Shown: positions 36,500 through 48,820 of the stretch, piece by piece
Layout of the letters: the number at the start of each line of letters is the position of its first letter
How positions within the stretch are numbered: position 1 is the first letter of the stretch
Source of the DNA: Perilla frutescens
Lineage: Eukaryota; Streptophyta; Magnoliopsida; Lamiales; Lamiaceae
Assembly: GCA_026008535.1 (NCBI GenBank)
Contig: BRKX01000006.1
Coordinates: 2,998,501-3,062,500 of the forward strand
Direction: 5' to 3'
Length of the DNA: 64,000 nucleotides
Notes under the pieces: model-generated
Databases searched by the model: none
Told to the model about the DNA's origin: nothing
The model's input: only the letters and a program-made list of their open reading frames with translations
Made by a program: the position numbers and the translations under genes

Positions 36500-37187
36500 A
36501 AATTATTATTAATAATAATATTTTATTATAATGTCTTAACTATTTTTTGGGTAACTTCAATTTTGATTGTTTCACTGGTTCAATTTTAAATTGGTTTGTT
36601 ATAATTTATGATGTGTACCGTGTGGCCTCTGGGCTTGGTTGATGGTAATAAATTTTCAATATTCAATTTATTTATTTTTTTTGGAAGAGTGTGGAGTACA
36701 AAAGTCTCATTTGAAAAAAAAAAAGGTACTCCTCTCCTATATATGCATGGGAATTGCATTAATCAAGTTGTGGAATTAATAAAGGGGAAGAGGTAGGCAT
36801 TTAATTTAAATAAAGACATCATTTAATTTGATTACTCGGCAAAGCATTGACCTCAATAAATGATTCCATACATAACTTTCAAAATAATATTAGCAAATTG
36901 TAGAATATTAGAATGCAGGTTAGAGATAGTTTAATTAGAGTAGAGTGTGTAGTAGACGGCGTAGAAGATCATGTGTCGTGTGTTGTAGTCCTTCCAATTT
37001 TATATAGTTCTAAAAAAATGTCATAAAGTATTACAATTATATGAATAAAGAAAAATCATATACATAAATTTCAATTTTTAAAGATAAATAATTAGAGAGG
37101 GGAAAAAGAAAAGAAAAGAAAAGGATATTAGAGCAAATGACAAGTAGAAGAGCTTCAACACTAGAGAAACCATTAAAGCATAAAGAA

Positions 37188-37250
<63 letters not shown>

Positions 37251-38349
37251 TGTGTGTGTGTGTTAAAACCAAGCAATTACTTCCATCGTAGCCGGGGACC
37301 ATCCATTTATTTAGTATGCTACTTTTACTAACAATAATTATTTAATTCTTTCTTTTAATTTATATTAATAGCCAGTGCAATTAAATAATTATTTATGACA
37401 ATGTATGCCCAAGAATTGAATAAAAAAGATTGCACATTGAATCTTTAAGGGATGTCTTATTCTGTCTAAGGCTCACGGCCCACGTACCACCCCCAAATCA
37501 TTTTATTTTTTTTCTCGATTTATATGTGTATGTTTTTAATCAAATTTTGTAAAAATGGGTTTTTGCATTTTCAATTTTATTAAGATTAGTCAATTGAGGG
37601 CCTATTTTAGTTCATTTAATTTTATTATTCCTAAATTTCATTTTGTATGCATATGTCATGATTCAGGAGTGTGTATATTAAGAGTAGAGTTGTCAAAACT
37701 GTCATCGAATCTATACGGAAATTTGGATCGATATTTAATTAGAATCGAGTCCAAGCCCACCTAATGTTATATTTTAAATAGTCGATGGACCACTCATTTT
37801 ACTCGCGGGTCGGATTGAGTTCGACCGATTTTTAACCTAACCACCTAATAAACACAAGGCTCCCCACCACAATGTACAATATTCTTCCATTAGATCTCTT
37901 GTTGCTAGAAAAACAAAATAAATTATTAAAATAAATGGAAATTACATTTGAAAGATTCTTGTACAAGGCAAAATTAATGTATGTGTGAAAATGTGAAGAT
38001 ATTTGGAGTTGTTGGATATGATCAAGGGAAATAAAGGCCAAGGGTCTCCATCAAAACACATAATATGTGGTCACACTCTTTACACCTCTTATTTTTTCTT
38101 GGATCACTCCCTAAATTACAGGAAACTGTCACATTCATTGCAAACCCTATATTTTACACAAATATTAGGGAATTTAAATAATTAGTTAAGATCACACTTT
38201 CCATTTACATTTCATTTATTTACTTCATTAACATATCAATATAAAGGGGTAAAGGATATTGGATTCATATAGTTAACCATCAATATTTTATTTGTTTACA
38301 TAATCAAAGTTCTTGATGAGACAAGGTCCGGACGTGTATCAGTCATTTA
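36500..38349. other. Intergenic region between PP2C and HemK
   Basis: AT-rich and without a recognisable gene. It contains a long (GA)n tract followed by (GT)n at about 37188-37262, and a truncated repeat starting near 37685 (TAGAGTTGTCAAAACTG) that resembles the hAT-like ends elsewhere in the window. Nothing else can be supported. Confidence 0.6.
37188..37262. repeat. (GA)n-(GT)n compound microsatellite
   Basis: About 60 bp of GA repeats followed directly by about 14 bp of GT repeats. Confidence 0.9.
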
Positions 38350-38652
38350 TAGGGCTATAAATGAGTCGGGTCAAGCCCGAACATATATTTATTCAAGTTT
38401 GTTTGAATTGATAACGAGCTTTAAAATTTATGTTTGAGCTTTTTTATTATTTATCGAGTCGAACTCAAAGAGCATTAATCGAGCTGAACGCGAGTCAAGC
38501 TCAAGTAATTTGATATTCTTACACATGTTTGCTCCATTTTTACTTATCGAACTCGAGCGTTTAAGCCTACCTCTAGATCTTATCAAACACGAGCTTTTAA
38601 CGAAGCGAACACGAATCAAATATTGAACTATTTGGTTTAATTTTCAACCATG
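38350..38652 (+). mobile_element. hAT-like MITE, relative of the 903-1235 element
   Basis: It begins TAGGGCTATAAATGAG and ends with sequence whose inverse is CATGGTTGAAAATTAAACC. It is flanked by GTCATTTA and TTCATTTA (7 of 8 bases alike; shifting by one base gives a perfect TCATTTAT pair). The interior aligns along its length with 903-1235, including TTCAAGTTTGTTTGAA, TTTTACTTATCGAACTCGAG and the shared end ATTTGGTTTAATTTTCA. Non-coding. Confidence 0.7.
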
Positions 38653-38980
38653 TTCATTTATACTTGATTACACACAACATCCCAAATATAATTAATTAAA
38701 AATACTAGAGTACTAAACTTTTGCTCACCATATTAATTAAAACGAACTCCTACAATATATGGTAAAGAATATTTTAGGAAATTTGTAATATAACCAATCA
38801 AATTACAGATATCTCGATTTATCCAAGCAAACTTAATATTGATATTTTATATGATAAAAGATATATCATCAAACACATGATACCAAGAATTCCTTAATGA
38901 TTTTTGAGATAATTAATTTGTATATAATTTGTTTTAAGATAGAGCAAATAAAAAAGCCCAGCCCGAATATGAAAAAGGAG

Positions 38981-39016
38981 GGCCCGGCCCAAAACAATAA
39001 CAAAAGGTGATGGGCC
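38981..39016. promoter_or_regulatory. Site II motifs at the HemK 5' end
   Basis: The GGCCCGGCCC run (38981-38990) and TGGGCC at 39011-39016 lie just upstream of the HemK ATG. They fit Site II elements but are so close to the start that some may be in the 5' UTR. Confidence 0.4.
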
Positions 39017-39031
39017 TTTTTGGAGGAAGGA

Positions 39032-39989
39032 ATGATGAAGTCCAGCAGCTTCACACGTGCGACCCTCTCTCTCTCCTCCATACTCGCGCTCCGCCCCAAA
39101 CCGGGTCGGGTCGCATTCTGCTCCGCCGCCAAGCCCAAACCCCAGACTCCACTCTACCTCCGGCCGCCGGAGTTCCGCGCCACCCTCTCCGACCTGAAAA
39201 AATGGCACATTTGGGCGAAGACGGAGGCCTGCAATTTCTCGGCTGTCGACGGCGGTGCGGAGTCCAGTCTCCTCCGGCGGGAGCTGAGATGGCTGGTGGA
39301 AGACGCGGTGGAGCGGCCGGGAGTGATTTGGGAGGAAATGAATGAGGAGGGCGGGGGGGAGGTGGCGATGAGGGCGTGCTTGGAGGAGCTGTACGTGATG
39401 TGGAAGGAGAGGATTGAGGAGAGGCGGCCGTTTCAGTACGTGGTGGGGTGCGAGCACCGGCGCGATTTGATATTGAGCGTTGAAGAAGGGGTTCTGATTC
39501 CTCGGCCGGAGACGGAGGCGATTGTGGATTTGGTTGATGCGGCGGTGAAGGCGGATGAGGAGTTGAGGGATGGTTATTGGGCTGATTTGGGGACTGGTAG
39601 CGGGGCGCTGGCGATTGCGGTTGCTAGGGTTTTGGGCGGCGGCGGCGGTGGTGGTGGAGGAGGAGGGAGAGTGGCTGCTGTGGACTTGAGCCCTATTGCT
39701 GTTGCCGTTGCTTCCTACAATGTGCAGAGATATAATCTGCAGGTTAGCTTATTCTTATTCTTGGATAATGCTATCTTTCTTTTTTTTTTTTGCTAATTGC
39801 ATAAAATGCAATGATATTCTGGTAAATCAATAGTTTGAATGCAGAATGCATAACATGATCGATCTAATCTATGGTGTTGTTAATTGGTTGTGTTGGGAGT
39901 TTCTTGAACGTTCAAAGGAGGAATCTTGGATATGTTTTTGATGATGCTAGTTGATTGGATTAGTGTGGTTAGGATGCTGCTAAATGCAT

Positions 39990-40030
<41 letters not shown>

Positions 40031-40874
40031 AATGCACAGCATGAGCCTGATTCATGATGATGATGATAATTGATGGTGTTGATATTTGGTTGTGTTAGGA
40101 ATGTCTTCAACGTTCAAAGGGGGATTCTTGGATATGTTTTTGATGATGCTAGTTGATTGGATAGTGTGGTTAGGATGCTGCTAAATGCATTGATAATTGA
40201 TATATATATATATATATATATATATTCTGGCAAATAAGTAGTTTGAATGCATAGCATGATGATGATGATCAATTGATGGTGTTGATATCTGGTTGGCAGG
40301 AGAGAATCTGTGTGAGGCTGGGGTCGTGGTTCGATCCTCTCGAGGATCTCCGAGGAGAACTGAGCGGGCTCGTTAGCAATCCACCGTATATCCCAAGTGA
40401 CGACATTGATGGCCTGCAAGCTGAGGTTTCGAGACATGAACCCAGACTTGCTCTTGATGGTGGACCTAATGGTATGGATGACCTTATCCACCTCTGCAAC
40501 GGAACTGCTTCGATGTTGAAACCTCGTGCTTTTTTTGCATTCGAGGTATCATCAATCTTCATTAGTTTCTTCCAAGAATCTTCTTATCTTTCATCATGCT
40601 CTTTTGCTTATAGGCTATAGCTCCACCATTTTCCAAGTTAGCATCATCTTTTCCATGAATGTTAACTATGAATGTTGATGATATTGGAGTCTCTCGAGTT
40701 CATTAATCAAGATTTTGATCTCTTCGGAATTTGGTGCAGACAAATGGTGAGATGCAGAGCAAATTTCTTGTGGACTACATGGATACTAAGATGAAAGGAA
40801 GCTTCTGCAGAGTAAATATTATATCTGATTTTGCTGGAATTCAAAGATTTGTGACAGGGTATAGAAGTGCATGA
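39032..40874 (+). CDS. Release-factor glutamine methyltransferase HemK/PrmC type, probably plastid
   Basis: HemK/PrmC methylates the Gln of the GGQ motif in peptide release factors; the plastid form would act on the organellar factors. Three exons join in frame: 39032-39742, 40300-40545 and 40740-40874, giving 363 residues from MMKSSSFTRATLSLSS. The Ser/Arg-rich N-terminus looks like a transit peptide. Diagnostic sites are QYVVGCEHRRDL, the family signature LIPRPETE (about 156-162), the AdoMet-binding GTGSG (187-191) and the catalytic NPPY (264-267). Directly after motif I there is a run of 11 glycines (VLGG...GRVAAVDLSP), longer than I would expect. An out-of-frame ATG at 39010 opens an overlapping upstream frame reaching 39345. 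Intron 1 carries tandem duplications with TA runs. The closest Arabidopsis relative from memory is At5g64150. Confidence 0.93.
39840..40299 (+). repeat. Tandem duplication with (TA)n in HemK intron 1
   Basis: A unit of about 190-230 bp occurs twice and part of it a third time. It includes GTTGATATTTGGTTGTGTT, AACGTTCAAAG, TTGGATATGTTTTTGATGATGC, TTGATTGGAT, GCTGCTAAATGCATTGATA and then a TA run (39992-40028 and 40199-40226). The third partial copy reaches to the splice acceptor at 40299. Confidence 0.75.
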
Positions 40875-41284
40875 ACTTTTTTCAAGATATTTGTAATACA
40901 CTACGCATTTTGGAAGTATCTAACTCTATTCACTTTATTGCAATCTGCTCAAGTGCTTACACTTATAAGCAAATGTACACAAACAGCCTCGCAATTTCAT
41001 ATTTCTTCGAAAGCTCGAGCGAAAACCGATGTGTGACGAGAGAGGGGGAAAAAACTAGATGAATCTGGTTATTTACATAATTGAACCGTGTAAAGCAAGC
41101 AGTTTTCACATCCTTGATCCACCTCCCACATTCTCATCCCGGCTTCAAAGTGTGTCGGGGCAAACCTACGACATGCGTGCAACGACATCCATCCGAGGAT
41201 CCACTCACCATTGACACTGTATGGAGAGGCATGTTTCAGTGATTTGATTGCTGCCAATTAAGAGGGTCTAACAAAAATTGTCTT
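40875..41284. other. Convergent 3' UTR space of HemK and the J-protein gene
   Basis: The two genes end 410 bp apart, tail to tail. The space is mostly 3' UTR. No further gene is seen. Confidence 0.6.
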
Positions 41285-44200
41285 CTACGATGATCTGCGC
41301 CACTGGTTTTTCCCTTTCTTCTGAGGCAGTTTGAAGGGACTCCAGCTTTTCCGGCGTTTTGAAGTTTCACAAAACAGTCCATTTGCGAGGGCTTGCTGGA
41401 GCCATATGTCGAATTCATCCTCTTCGTCCATCATCTCAGCATCCAGATCCCATGGATACCGGTTTGAGTTCGACCTCTGAGTCGACTTCTCCAATCCGAC
41501 CATGTTTACGTGGAAACTCGGCCTATGGGTGTTTGGCCTGCAAGACATTCCCTGTATAGGAAGAAAGAATGACCTTCCGTTAGTTTAATGATGTCGTTCG
41601 TGCCATGCAAGATGCAGGCAAGTAAAGAATTAACAGACAAACCTGACATATGGCCCACTCCGACACATCAAAAATCCTGCTTTCAGCGCATACAAAAGCA
41701 CGAGGTATTTCCGCCTATGAGGCCACAAATGAGTGAGCGATAGGTGGAAATTGCACCAGATATATCTTATAATTTTGGGTAAAAACATGTATCAACAAAT
41801 CAAATTGATTAAGGAGCATGATAGCTAAAGGCTCAAAGCTACTAGTGGTTCAACCAGCTTAGAACTCGAATCTAAAAGTAAGAAATTTCCTAATAACTCT
41901 ATAACATGTAAATTTCAAGCAAGCGAACCCCATGCATCAAGGACTTGCTTTAAGTAGCATCTTTAGCACCAACTCACACTTCAAGGCAAAAAAACAAAAC
42001 ACAAGTAATGAGCGTATTAGAGTTCTATGTACATATTATACCTTTTGCAGCCGATCAAACACAAGTGAGCCCTTGTTCTCAACCCATCCATCGCCATCCT
42101 TAGCTGGATGATATTGACAGCAATCCTGTACCCAAAAACATTAAAACAATTGATATAGATCCCAACCAAAAGATAAAAAACTCTATAAGTTTCAGAGGGT
42201 AGTTAAACCTGACACCATCTAGCTTTAGCCTTGGTTCTATTAGTACAAACCCAAATGTGTGATTTGCCACACTTTGTGCATTGTATGCGCCTTGACTCCT
42301 CAGAACAAAAGTCAGTAGTCTGCATCATGAAATATGTGGATTATCTATTTTTTGCAGTGCTGACTAATAGCCATAATTTGCCATAGTCAAGAAACGGCAA
42401 TAATCACAAGTAGAAACAAGAATTCATGAAGGACATCCCCCAGTAGTTCAAAGCACAAACCCAAATTAAAACAAAGAAACCTACACTGATAGGCACACAT
42501 ATTAAAGTTACTACAAGTAACTGTAATTTAAGGTTAGAAATTCAATTGCCATGTTAGCGGAGATTCTAGAATATAAAATATTTGAGATTTAAAACCATAG
42601 GTGCACAAATCTCAGAAAATTCCAAAGATAATTGCTCTTACAATTAGTCCTTCTCTTCATTTAAAGGTATAACTTATTCCTGGCCTTCATGTCTATAAGG
42701 AAAATGCAATACTAAAGTAATTAAGATCTACCTGATAAGAAGTACTAGCTGATTTCTGCATAACATACTTAGATTCTTCTTTTTTGAGCTGCTCATCATA
42801 GTCCCTCTTCTTCACAGCATCAGAAAGAACCTAGTAGTATTGCCAACATCAGCCAAGAACCGAGCAGTATTGCCAACAGTGGAATCCATACCCACAATTC
42901 TTTTTTCAGGAACTTAATAGCCAAGAAGTATGAAGATTACTCACCTCATATGCACATTGAAGTTTCTTAAACGATTCACTCGCCAGTGGACTTCCCATAT
43001 TTTTGTCAGGGTGCACAAGCATGGCCTGAAGAAATGCAAAAAAAAATAAAAATAAAAATGTAGTGTCCCATAAAGAAGTGCTACCGAGCAGTTACTTTCA
43101 AGAAAATAAAATAAAATGATACTATAACGTGAGATACCACTCGAACATGACAGGATACTGAAATTGACTTCACACTCATGCATTGCATAGCCCCAAAGCT
43201 GAACCCATTCTCTGGGAACAAGAACAAATAGGAAGACAGTTCTATTTTGCACCTTTATATTAGAGGCCCTTGTGGACAATATATCTACACTCTACCAACA
43301 GCTTATATTGTGCGAGGGATACCATTTCCTGGCTCAAATCCTAATAGGGACAAATCTCAAAGGTGCAGAAGTATACAAAGAGATGTTCCTCCAAGCACCG
43401 CACGCATTCTATAATCCTCCCCCCAAAGCCTTCCTAGCTAATTATCAACCTATTAGTAGATGCCCATGCCCCAAACTAACCCAACATGAGTTTAGGATAT
43501 ACTCAAGAGAAGACAATTCACTATTAAGGACTACTTGTTTAGCATATGCACCTTCCTGTTGTTGCTAACTAATACACAAATTATTTCAACACATTTTTTT
43601 ATCATAACTGACATTGTCTTTAAGAATTACTATCAAGAAAAGAAGTTCATGGTTATGCTGAAACGACCAAAAGAAAACTTTTTCAGATTGTTTTCTCGTA
43701 AATATAGGGATACATCCTATTTACTAGTAACCTCATATGTGCCACAGCAACTAGTCTATTCCACATGCAGAGATACAAATTAAAAATACACAATGAACTA
43801 TACCAAAAACGCTAACCAAAAATCCAGAATTCAAGAATTATATACTTGCCCAACATTAACTCAAGGAATTTAAAAATAAAAAGAAAAAAAAATCATTTGC
43901 ATCAGAGGAATCAGACTTCCACACCTTTTTCCGGTATTCCTTCTTCAATAATAAAACATCAATTTTCTTATTGCGCGGAAACCCGAGGGCTTCATAGTGA
44001 TTGCCGCTAGTTAAAATCTTCTCCATCTCAATCAGGGAATCTGTATCTTCTCTAACCACAGTCTTAGCAGCAGATTCTTTTGGCGTTTCAACAATAGATG
44101 AAGACGCAGGTGTAGTAGCTGATTTACATGATTTCACCTTCTCTTCTTCTTCTGTTTCTACTTCAGTAGGAGAAGAGTATTCGCACTTTGTGCAGAAATC

Positions 44201-45781
44201 GTCTTCTGTGAACGAATCAGCTTCTCTATGCTCCTCAAAGTGAGTGCTTTCACTCAAATTATCACACCACTTGATCATGTAGTTCAACACATCATTAGAT
44301 AGGAAAGCAAGATTAATTGCGAGAAAAACTCCAAGCCATCCTACTCGGATCTTGACGCAATACATAGAATACACTGTTGCCATAAACACTACCAGACGGG
44401 CGTGATTCAATGAAAAAAGATAGCCTGTATACAGAAAGTCCTGATGTTATCATCAGATTCTACAAGAAAATGCCAGAAAAAGTAAAGGCAAAAGAGAACA
44501 ATTATTAGAAAAATAACCACTGTACAGCCAATTCCAGGGGAAAGCAATCATTTGGAAACATCCCTCTAATCATTTCTCAAAGCCAATTGAGAGGTGAGTC
44601 AAATTAAAAACAATGTAACTTCCAATTTGAATATTTAATCCAAGGACAAGACAAAGTCAGTGCTGATAATAAGCAAATGAAACGAATAATAAGAACAAGA
44701 TAGAAGAAGGCTGAAATAGACTAGTTGAAGCACAAAATAATAAGCATATAATGCTACCATAAATGAGTTCAAAATGAACAAAGAGAAGCAAGACGTACCA
44801 CCAACTATAAACAAGGTACCCGTTATCCAAAAGTTAGCATACATCCACAAAATCAAAATGGCAAACAGCCCCACAATAAAAAGTCCAGGAGTGTAGCCTA
44901 AATACTGAACAGCAGCCCCAGCCGCTCCCTGGAAGCACACATGAAAAAATTAGTGAGTTGTAAAATGTAGCTGCAGAGAGCTTCTGCAAAGAATAAAGAT
45001 TACAATTGTAGGTCAACATTTCGCATTAGATAGATAAGCATACAGCAATACATCAATCACAAGTAACTGAACAAAAATATGCAGAAATCAACTAGAAGGT
45101 CACAAAAAATGTTCCTGCTTGAAAAAGCCTGGCATAATTTCTGCAGTTAATGTCTTCCTTTTGAAATAACTCTGCAGGCATATGAGACTTAACAGTGCGT
45201 ATAATCTGGGACAAAGTACTATTGCTAAGGTGCCTTTCTCATACTCAGAAAACCGACTTGAATAAATCTTGAAACATACTTATGAGAATTAACTAATTGC
45301 ATCAAATTTGAGAATATCACGCCATTCGCCGACATCATCCAAAATCAATAATATCTGATCCACGGACTGACAACATAAAATCAGATCTTCGAAATCTCAA
45401 GAGCTATTACATAAATATGCAGCAGCAGATTCTACAAGTATTTAATGAGAATGGGAAGCATACCATACTAAGAAGCACATATAGGAGACATGACATTGAT
45501 GTCAAGCTCAGGAAGCAACTCCACATGATAACAAGCAAAGCCGCCGATCCCAGCCCAAAAAAAGACCGGAATCCAGAAATAAAACAGTTTTTCCAATAAA
45601 CCAACAAGAACAGAACAGCTCTCCCAAATTTCGCACACCCGCAACAAACCATGGGCCAATGCCGCTCCATGAAAATGCCAATCTTGTCTCTTAAACAACT
45701 CACAGTAGTCCTCGCCACTGAATAACGGTCCTTCGATTGCAACCATTTCAACCCTTGATTGAACAGTCCAATATCCTCCAT
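41285..45781 (-). CDS. Membrane J-domain protein with Jiv domain (DNAJC14-like)
   Basis: An integral-membrane Hsp70 co-chaperone. Nine exons join in frame: 45464-45781, 44799-44928, 43925-44424, 42945-43025, 42732-42830, 42209-42319, 42042-42125, 41643-41714 and 41285-41551, giving 553 residues. The ATG at 45781 (MEDIGLFNQGLKWLQSKDRY) is used; the GTG before it is not. Several hydrophobic segments fill residues about 55-200. An acidic linker precedes the J domain (HYEALGFPRNKKID, then HPD at 321-323, then YEVLSDAVKKRDYDEQL). A zinc-ribbon-like C-terminal domain follows (IQCTKCGKSHIWVC, ARWCQDCCQYHPAKDGDGW, FDVSEWAICQG), which matches the Jiv domain of animal DNAJC14. The likely location is the endoplasmic reticulum, by analogy. 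Arabidopsis relatives are At1g79030 and At1g16680. Confidence 0.93.
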
Positions 45782-46549
45782 CACCTAAAATCCCTCCAAA
45801 AATACTGGCTAATAAACAATAAACTCAACCGCAGCGACCAAATCCGGCACAGAGCTTAGAGTTCTGCCCATGTTCCAAAACTCCAGCTAGTGACGGTGAT
45901 CAAAGATCCTACCCCAAAATGTGCAACGATGTAGAAGAACCCATACTAAAACACACTTCAATTTGCTTCACATGTACGTCTTCCAAAAAGCGAAAACCCA
46001 ATAAATGAGCTCACAGCATTTTCGCTTTTTTGACTCCAACAATTCCTCCCAAAAAAGAAACTCCCTCCAAAATCCAGGAAAAATTACACAAAACAATAAA
46101 TTAAAAAAAAAGGGAAAAGAGCGAAAGATCCCCTAAATTGCCATAACTAATATAAATTGCAAAAATTTATTGCAAGGGACTAAAATGTAGAGAAACTGCT
46201 GAAAATCTGTGGTTTCATGGGAGAAAAAGTTGGAACCCTAGGCTTTTATTCGCTTTTCTCAGGGAATGCCTGTGAAAAAAAAAGAAAGTAAAGAAGAGGT
46301 TAAAAAAAGTTTCAAAAAGGAGTCATGAGAGAGTGAGACAAGCAGTGATGATGAGAGAGAATTTCATGAGAGAGAAAGTAGTGGGGGGAATTTTTTTTCT
46401 GGATTAGGGTTAAAATTAAATGGGGTGGGACCCATTTAATCTTAAATTAAGTTTGTTTTAATATGTCTCATGTTTCTTCATCTAATTAGGTTATTAATTA
46501 CCATTTTCTTCCTCTTTTTTCACAAATTCTTCTGTGCATAAAATGTATC
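45782..46549. other. 5' region of the J-protein gene
   Basis: A TTTTAG acceptor directly before GTGATGGAG suggests a 5'-UTR intron with a noncoding first exon near 46200-46330. Beyond that lies promoter sequence. No other gene is seen. Confidence 0.4.
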
Positions 46550-46559
46550 AACTATCATC

Positions 46560-46780
46560 AAAATAAGTGATATTTTTTTAATTTTAAGTGATTTTTTTAG
46601 TGTAATGATTGATACTGATTTATATAACTTTTCTTTTTAGTCTTTTTTTAACCGATACATTTTAACAATACAATTACTATTTTTAGATTTTTATATTATA
46701 TTTTTTAGTGTTGCGATTGAAATTAATTTTAACGAATTATTTGATTAACGTAGTAATCGAGTCAACAAGTTGACTTTTTT
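46560..46780. repeat. Dispersed AT-rich repeat, copy 2
   Basis: Shares the order GTGATATTTTTTTAATTTTA, ATGATTGATACTGATTT, CCGATACATTTTAACAATACA with 31020-31250. Confidence 0.5.
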
Positions 46781-46966
46781 TACCATTTCTTGAGCTTTTG
46801 CTATTTCACGATTTTGTGTGCGTATATGTAATATCATTTGGAGAGGCTATAAATAAAGTAATTATAGATATAAAAATATATATTTGACGAATTAATCTAG
46901 TGATTTAGAGCTAATATTTTCTATGAAAAGAAAAGGTAATTGTGTTTTGATTTATTTTATTTTTAA

Positions 46967-47700
46967 AAAACTTGCCAAATTATATATAGTTACGGCAAAT
47001 TAAGGGGTATGAAATCATATGCTATACTTTGTGCTACACAATTAAATTCATTAATTTTTATTCGATTTTTGCATTCAATTTTAATTTATTGTGCTTTGGT
47101 TTAATTTCACACTTATTAATTATGATTCATTTTACGAATAGTAATGAATTATTACTTAGAAAAATGAAATTTAAAAAACTTGCCAAATTATATATAGTTA
47201 CGGCAAATTAAGGGGTATGAAATCATATGCTATACTTTGTGCTACACAATTAAATTCATTAATTTTTATTCGATTTTTGCATTCAATTTTAATTTATTGT
47301 GCTTTGGTTTAATTTTACACTTATTAATTATGATTCATTTTACGAATAGTAATGAATTATTACTTAGAAAAATGAAATTTAACATTGAAAACCCAATTAT
47401 ATACCCTAATTGGGTATGATGAACACTAATTAATAAGTGTAAAATTAAACTAAAGTACATTAAATTGAAATTGAATACAAAAAATAGAAAAAAATAAATA
47501 AATTTAATTGTGTTGCACATAGTTTAGCAGATAATTTCATCCGAAATTAAGGAAATCCCAATTTTTCTATATATTAAGTTATAAAAAAAATGAAGAACTA
47601 TCAATTCAGGACATTAAAATTTAATAAAAAAATTGAAGAAAAGTTAATAAATTTAATTGTGTTACACATAGTGTAGCAGATGATTTCATTCGAAATAAAT
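46967..47700. repeat. 208-bp direct repeat pair plus two inverted copies
   Basis: Two nearly identical units begin at CTTGCCAAATTATATATAG (46971 and 47179, period 208 bp). Two partial inverted copies follow at about 47428-47545 and 47645-47700; their inverse contains AGCACAAAG-like, TACACAATTAAATTTATTA and TTAATTTTACACTTATTAAT words. The arrangement suggests a non-autonomous element inserted and duplicated repeatedly. Confidence 0.7.
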
Positions 47701-48589
47701 GAAATTCCAAATGTTCTATATATTAAAAAAGAATGAAGAACTATTAAAAAAAAGATAAAAACTCTCGATCCAAAACCTGAAAGATGAAAATTCACAATCA
47801 AAGACCTCAAAAATTACAAATTTTGATTTCTTTTTATTTTTAATTAATTTTAACATAATTAGAGTAGGAATCTCCATTTAAAATTTATTGGAAAAATAAA
47901 AAAAAATTAAAAATCATGATTTTTGAGGTTCCAAATTGAGAATTTTCATCTTTCGGGTCTTGAATTAAGAGTTTTAATATTTCACGTCCTGAATTGATAG
48001 ATTAGCTATCTTTCAGGTTCTGAATGAATAATTCTTAAAAAAGAAAACAAGTCTCTCGAAAACACTAAAATTATAAATACTCTTATGTAAGATGAATATT
48101 TGAGTTCGAAACCCAACGCTCGAAAAAAAGAAGTGAAAATGTGAAGATATATGAAGCAGAGACTTTACGTGGGAAAAGCATCGACTTTGAATAAGCCCAT
48201 AGTTGACATTTACCAAAGTCGATAAATATTAATTTTTTGTATAAACAATAATATTACCGTGTAACATTAACTAAGTCAATCAAAATAAATAAAATGTGCA
48301 ACTGCTCTTTATAATATTGTAAATTTATGATTACTTAACGAAGGACAGAATGAACATTGCCCAATCAGAAACTCTCATTTCAGTTTTTTTAATACATTTC
48401 TTGCTTAATAATTAATAATAGAGAGCTGGCTGTCAACAACCTAATTGAATTTGTCGTGTATTTATTATTAATCATAAAAAAATATGGGTTGCACATTCTT
48501 GAAAAATAATAATGGACCCTTTAATTCCTTTGAAGCAACAAATAGTGATATTGGATGACGGCAAAAATTTACATGCATTAGATGCACAT

Positions 48590-48820
48590 AAGCTTATATC
48601 AGACGGTTAACTCGCTGATCGGGTCAACGCGTGTTGACCCGTTCAATCTGTAAAAAGAAAAATGATGAAAGAGATGATACTTTTTAAGGACACAAATGAA
48701 ATTTTTGAATTCTGAGTAATATTTTTTAGTATTACGATTGACACTGATTTTAATGAGTTTTTATTTTATTTTATTTTTTTTGATCGATATTTTTAATGAT
48801 ACAAATGCTTCTCTCGGTTG
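48590..48820. repeat. Dispersed AT-rich repeat, copy 3
   Basis: Contains GAATTCTGAGTAATATTTT, ATTACGATTGACACTGATTTT and ATCGATATTTTTAATGATACA in the same order as the other two copies. Confidence 0.5.

Noticed and set aside
43272..43568. 98-codon open frame
   Set aside because: It falls in the intron between exons 3 and 4 of the J-protein gene and resembles no protein.
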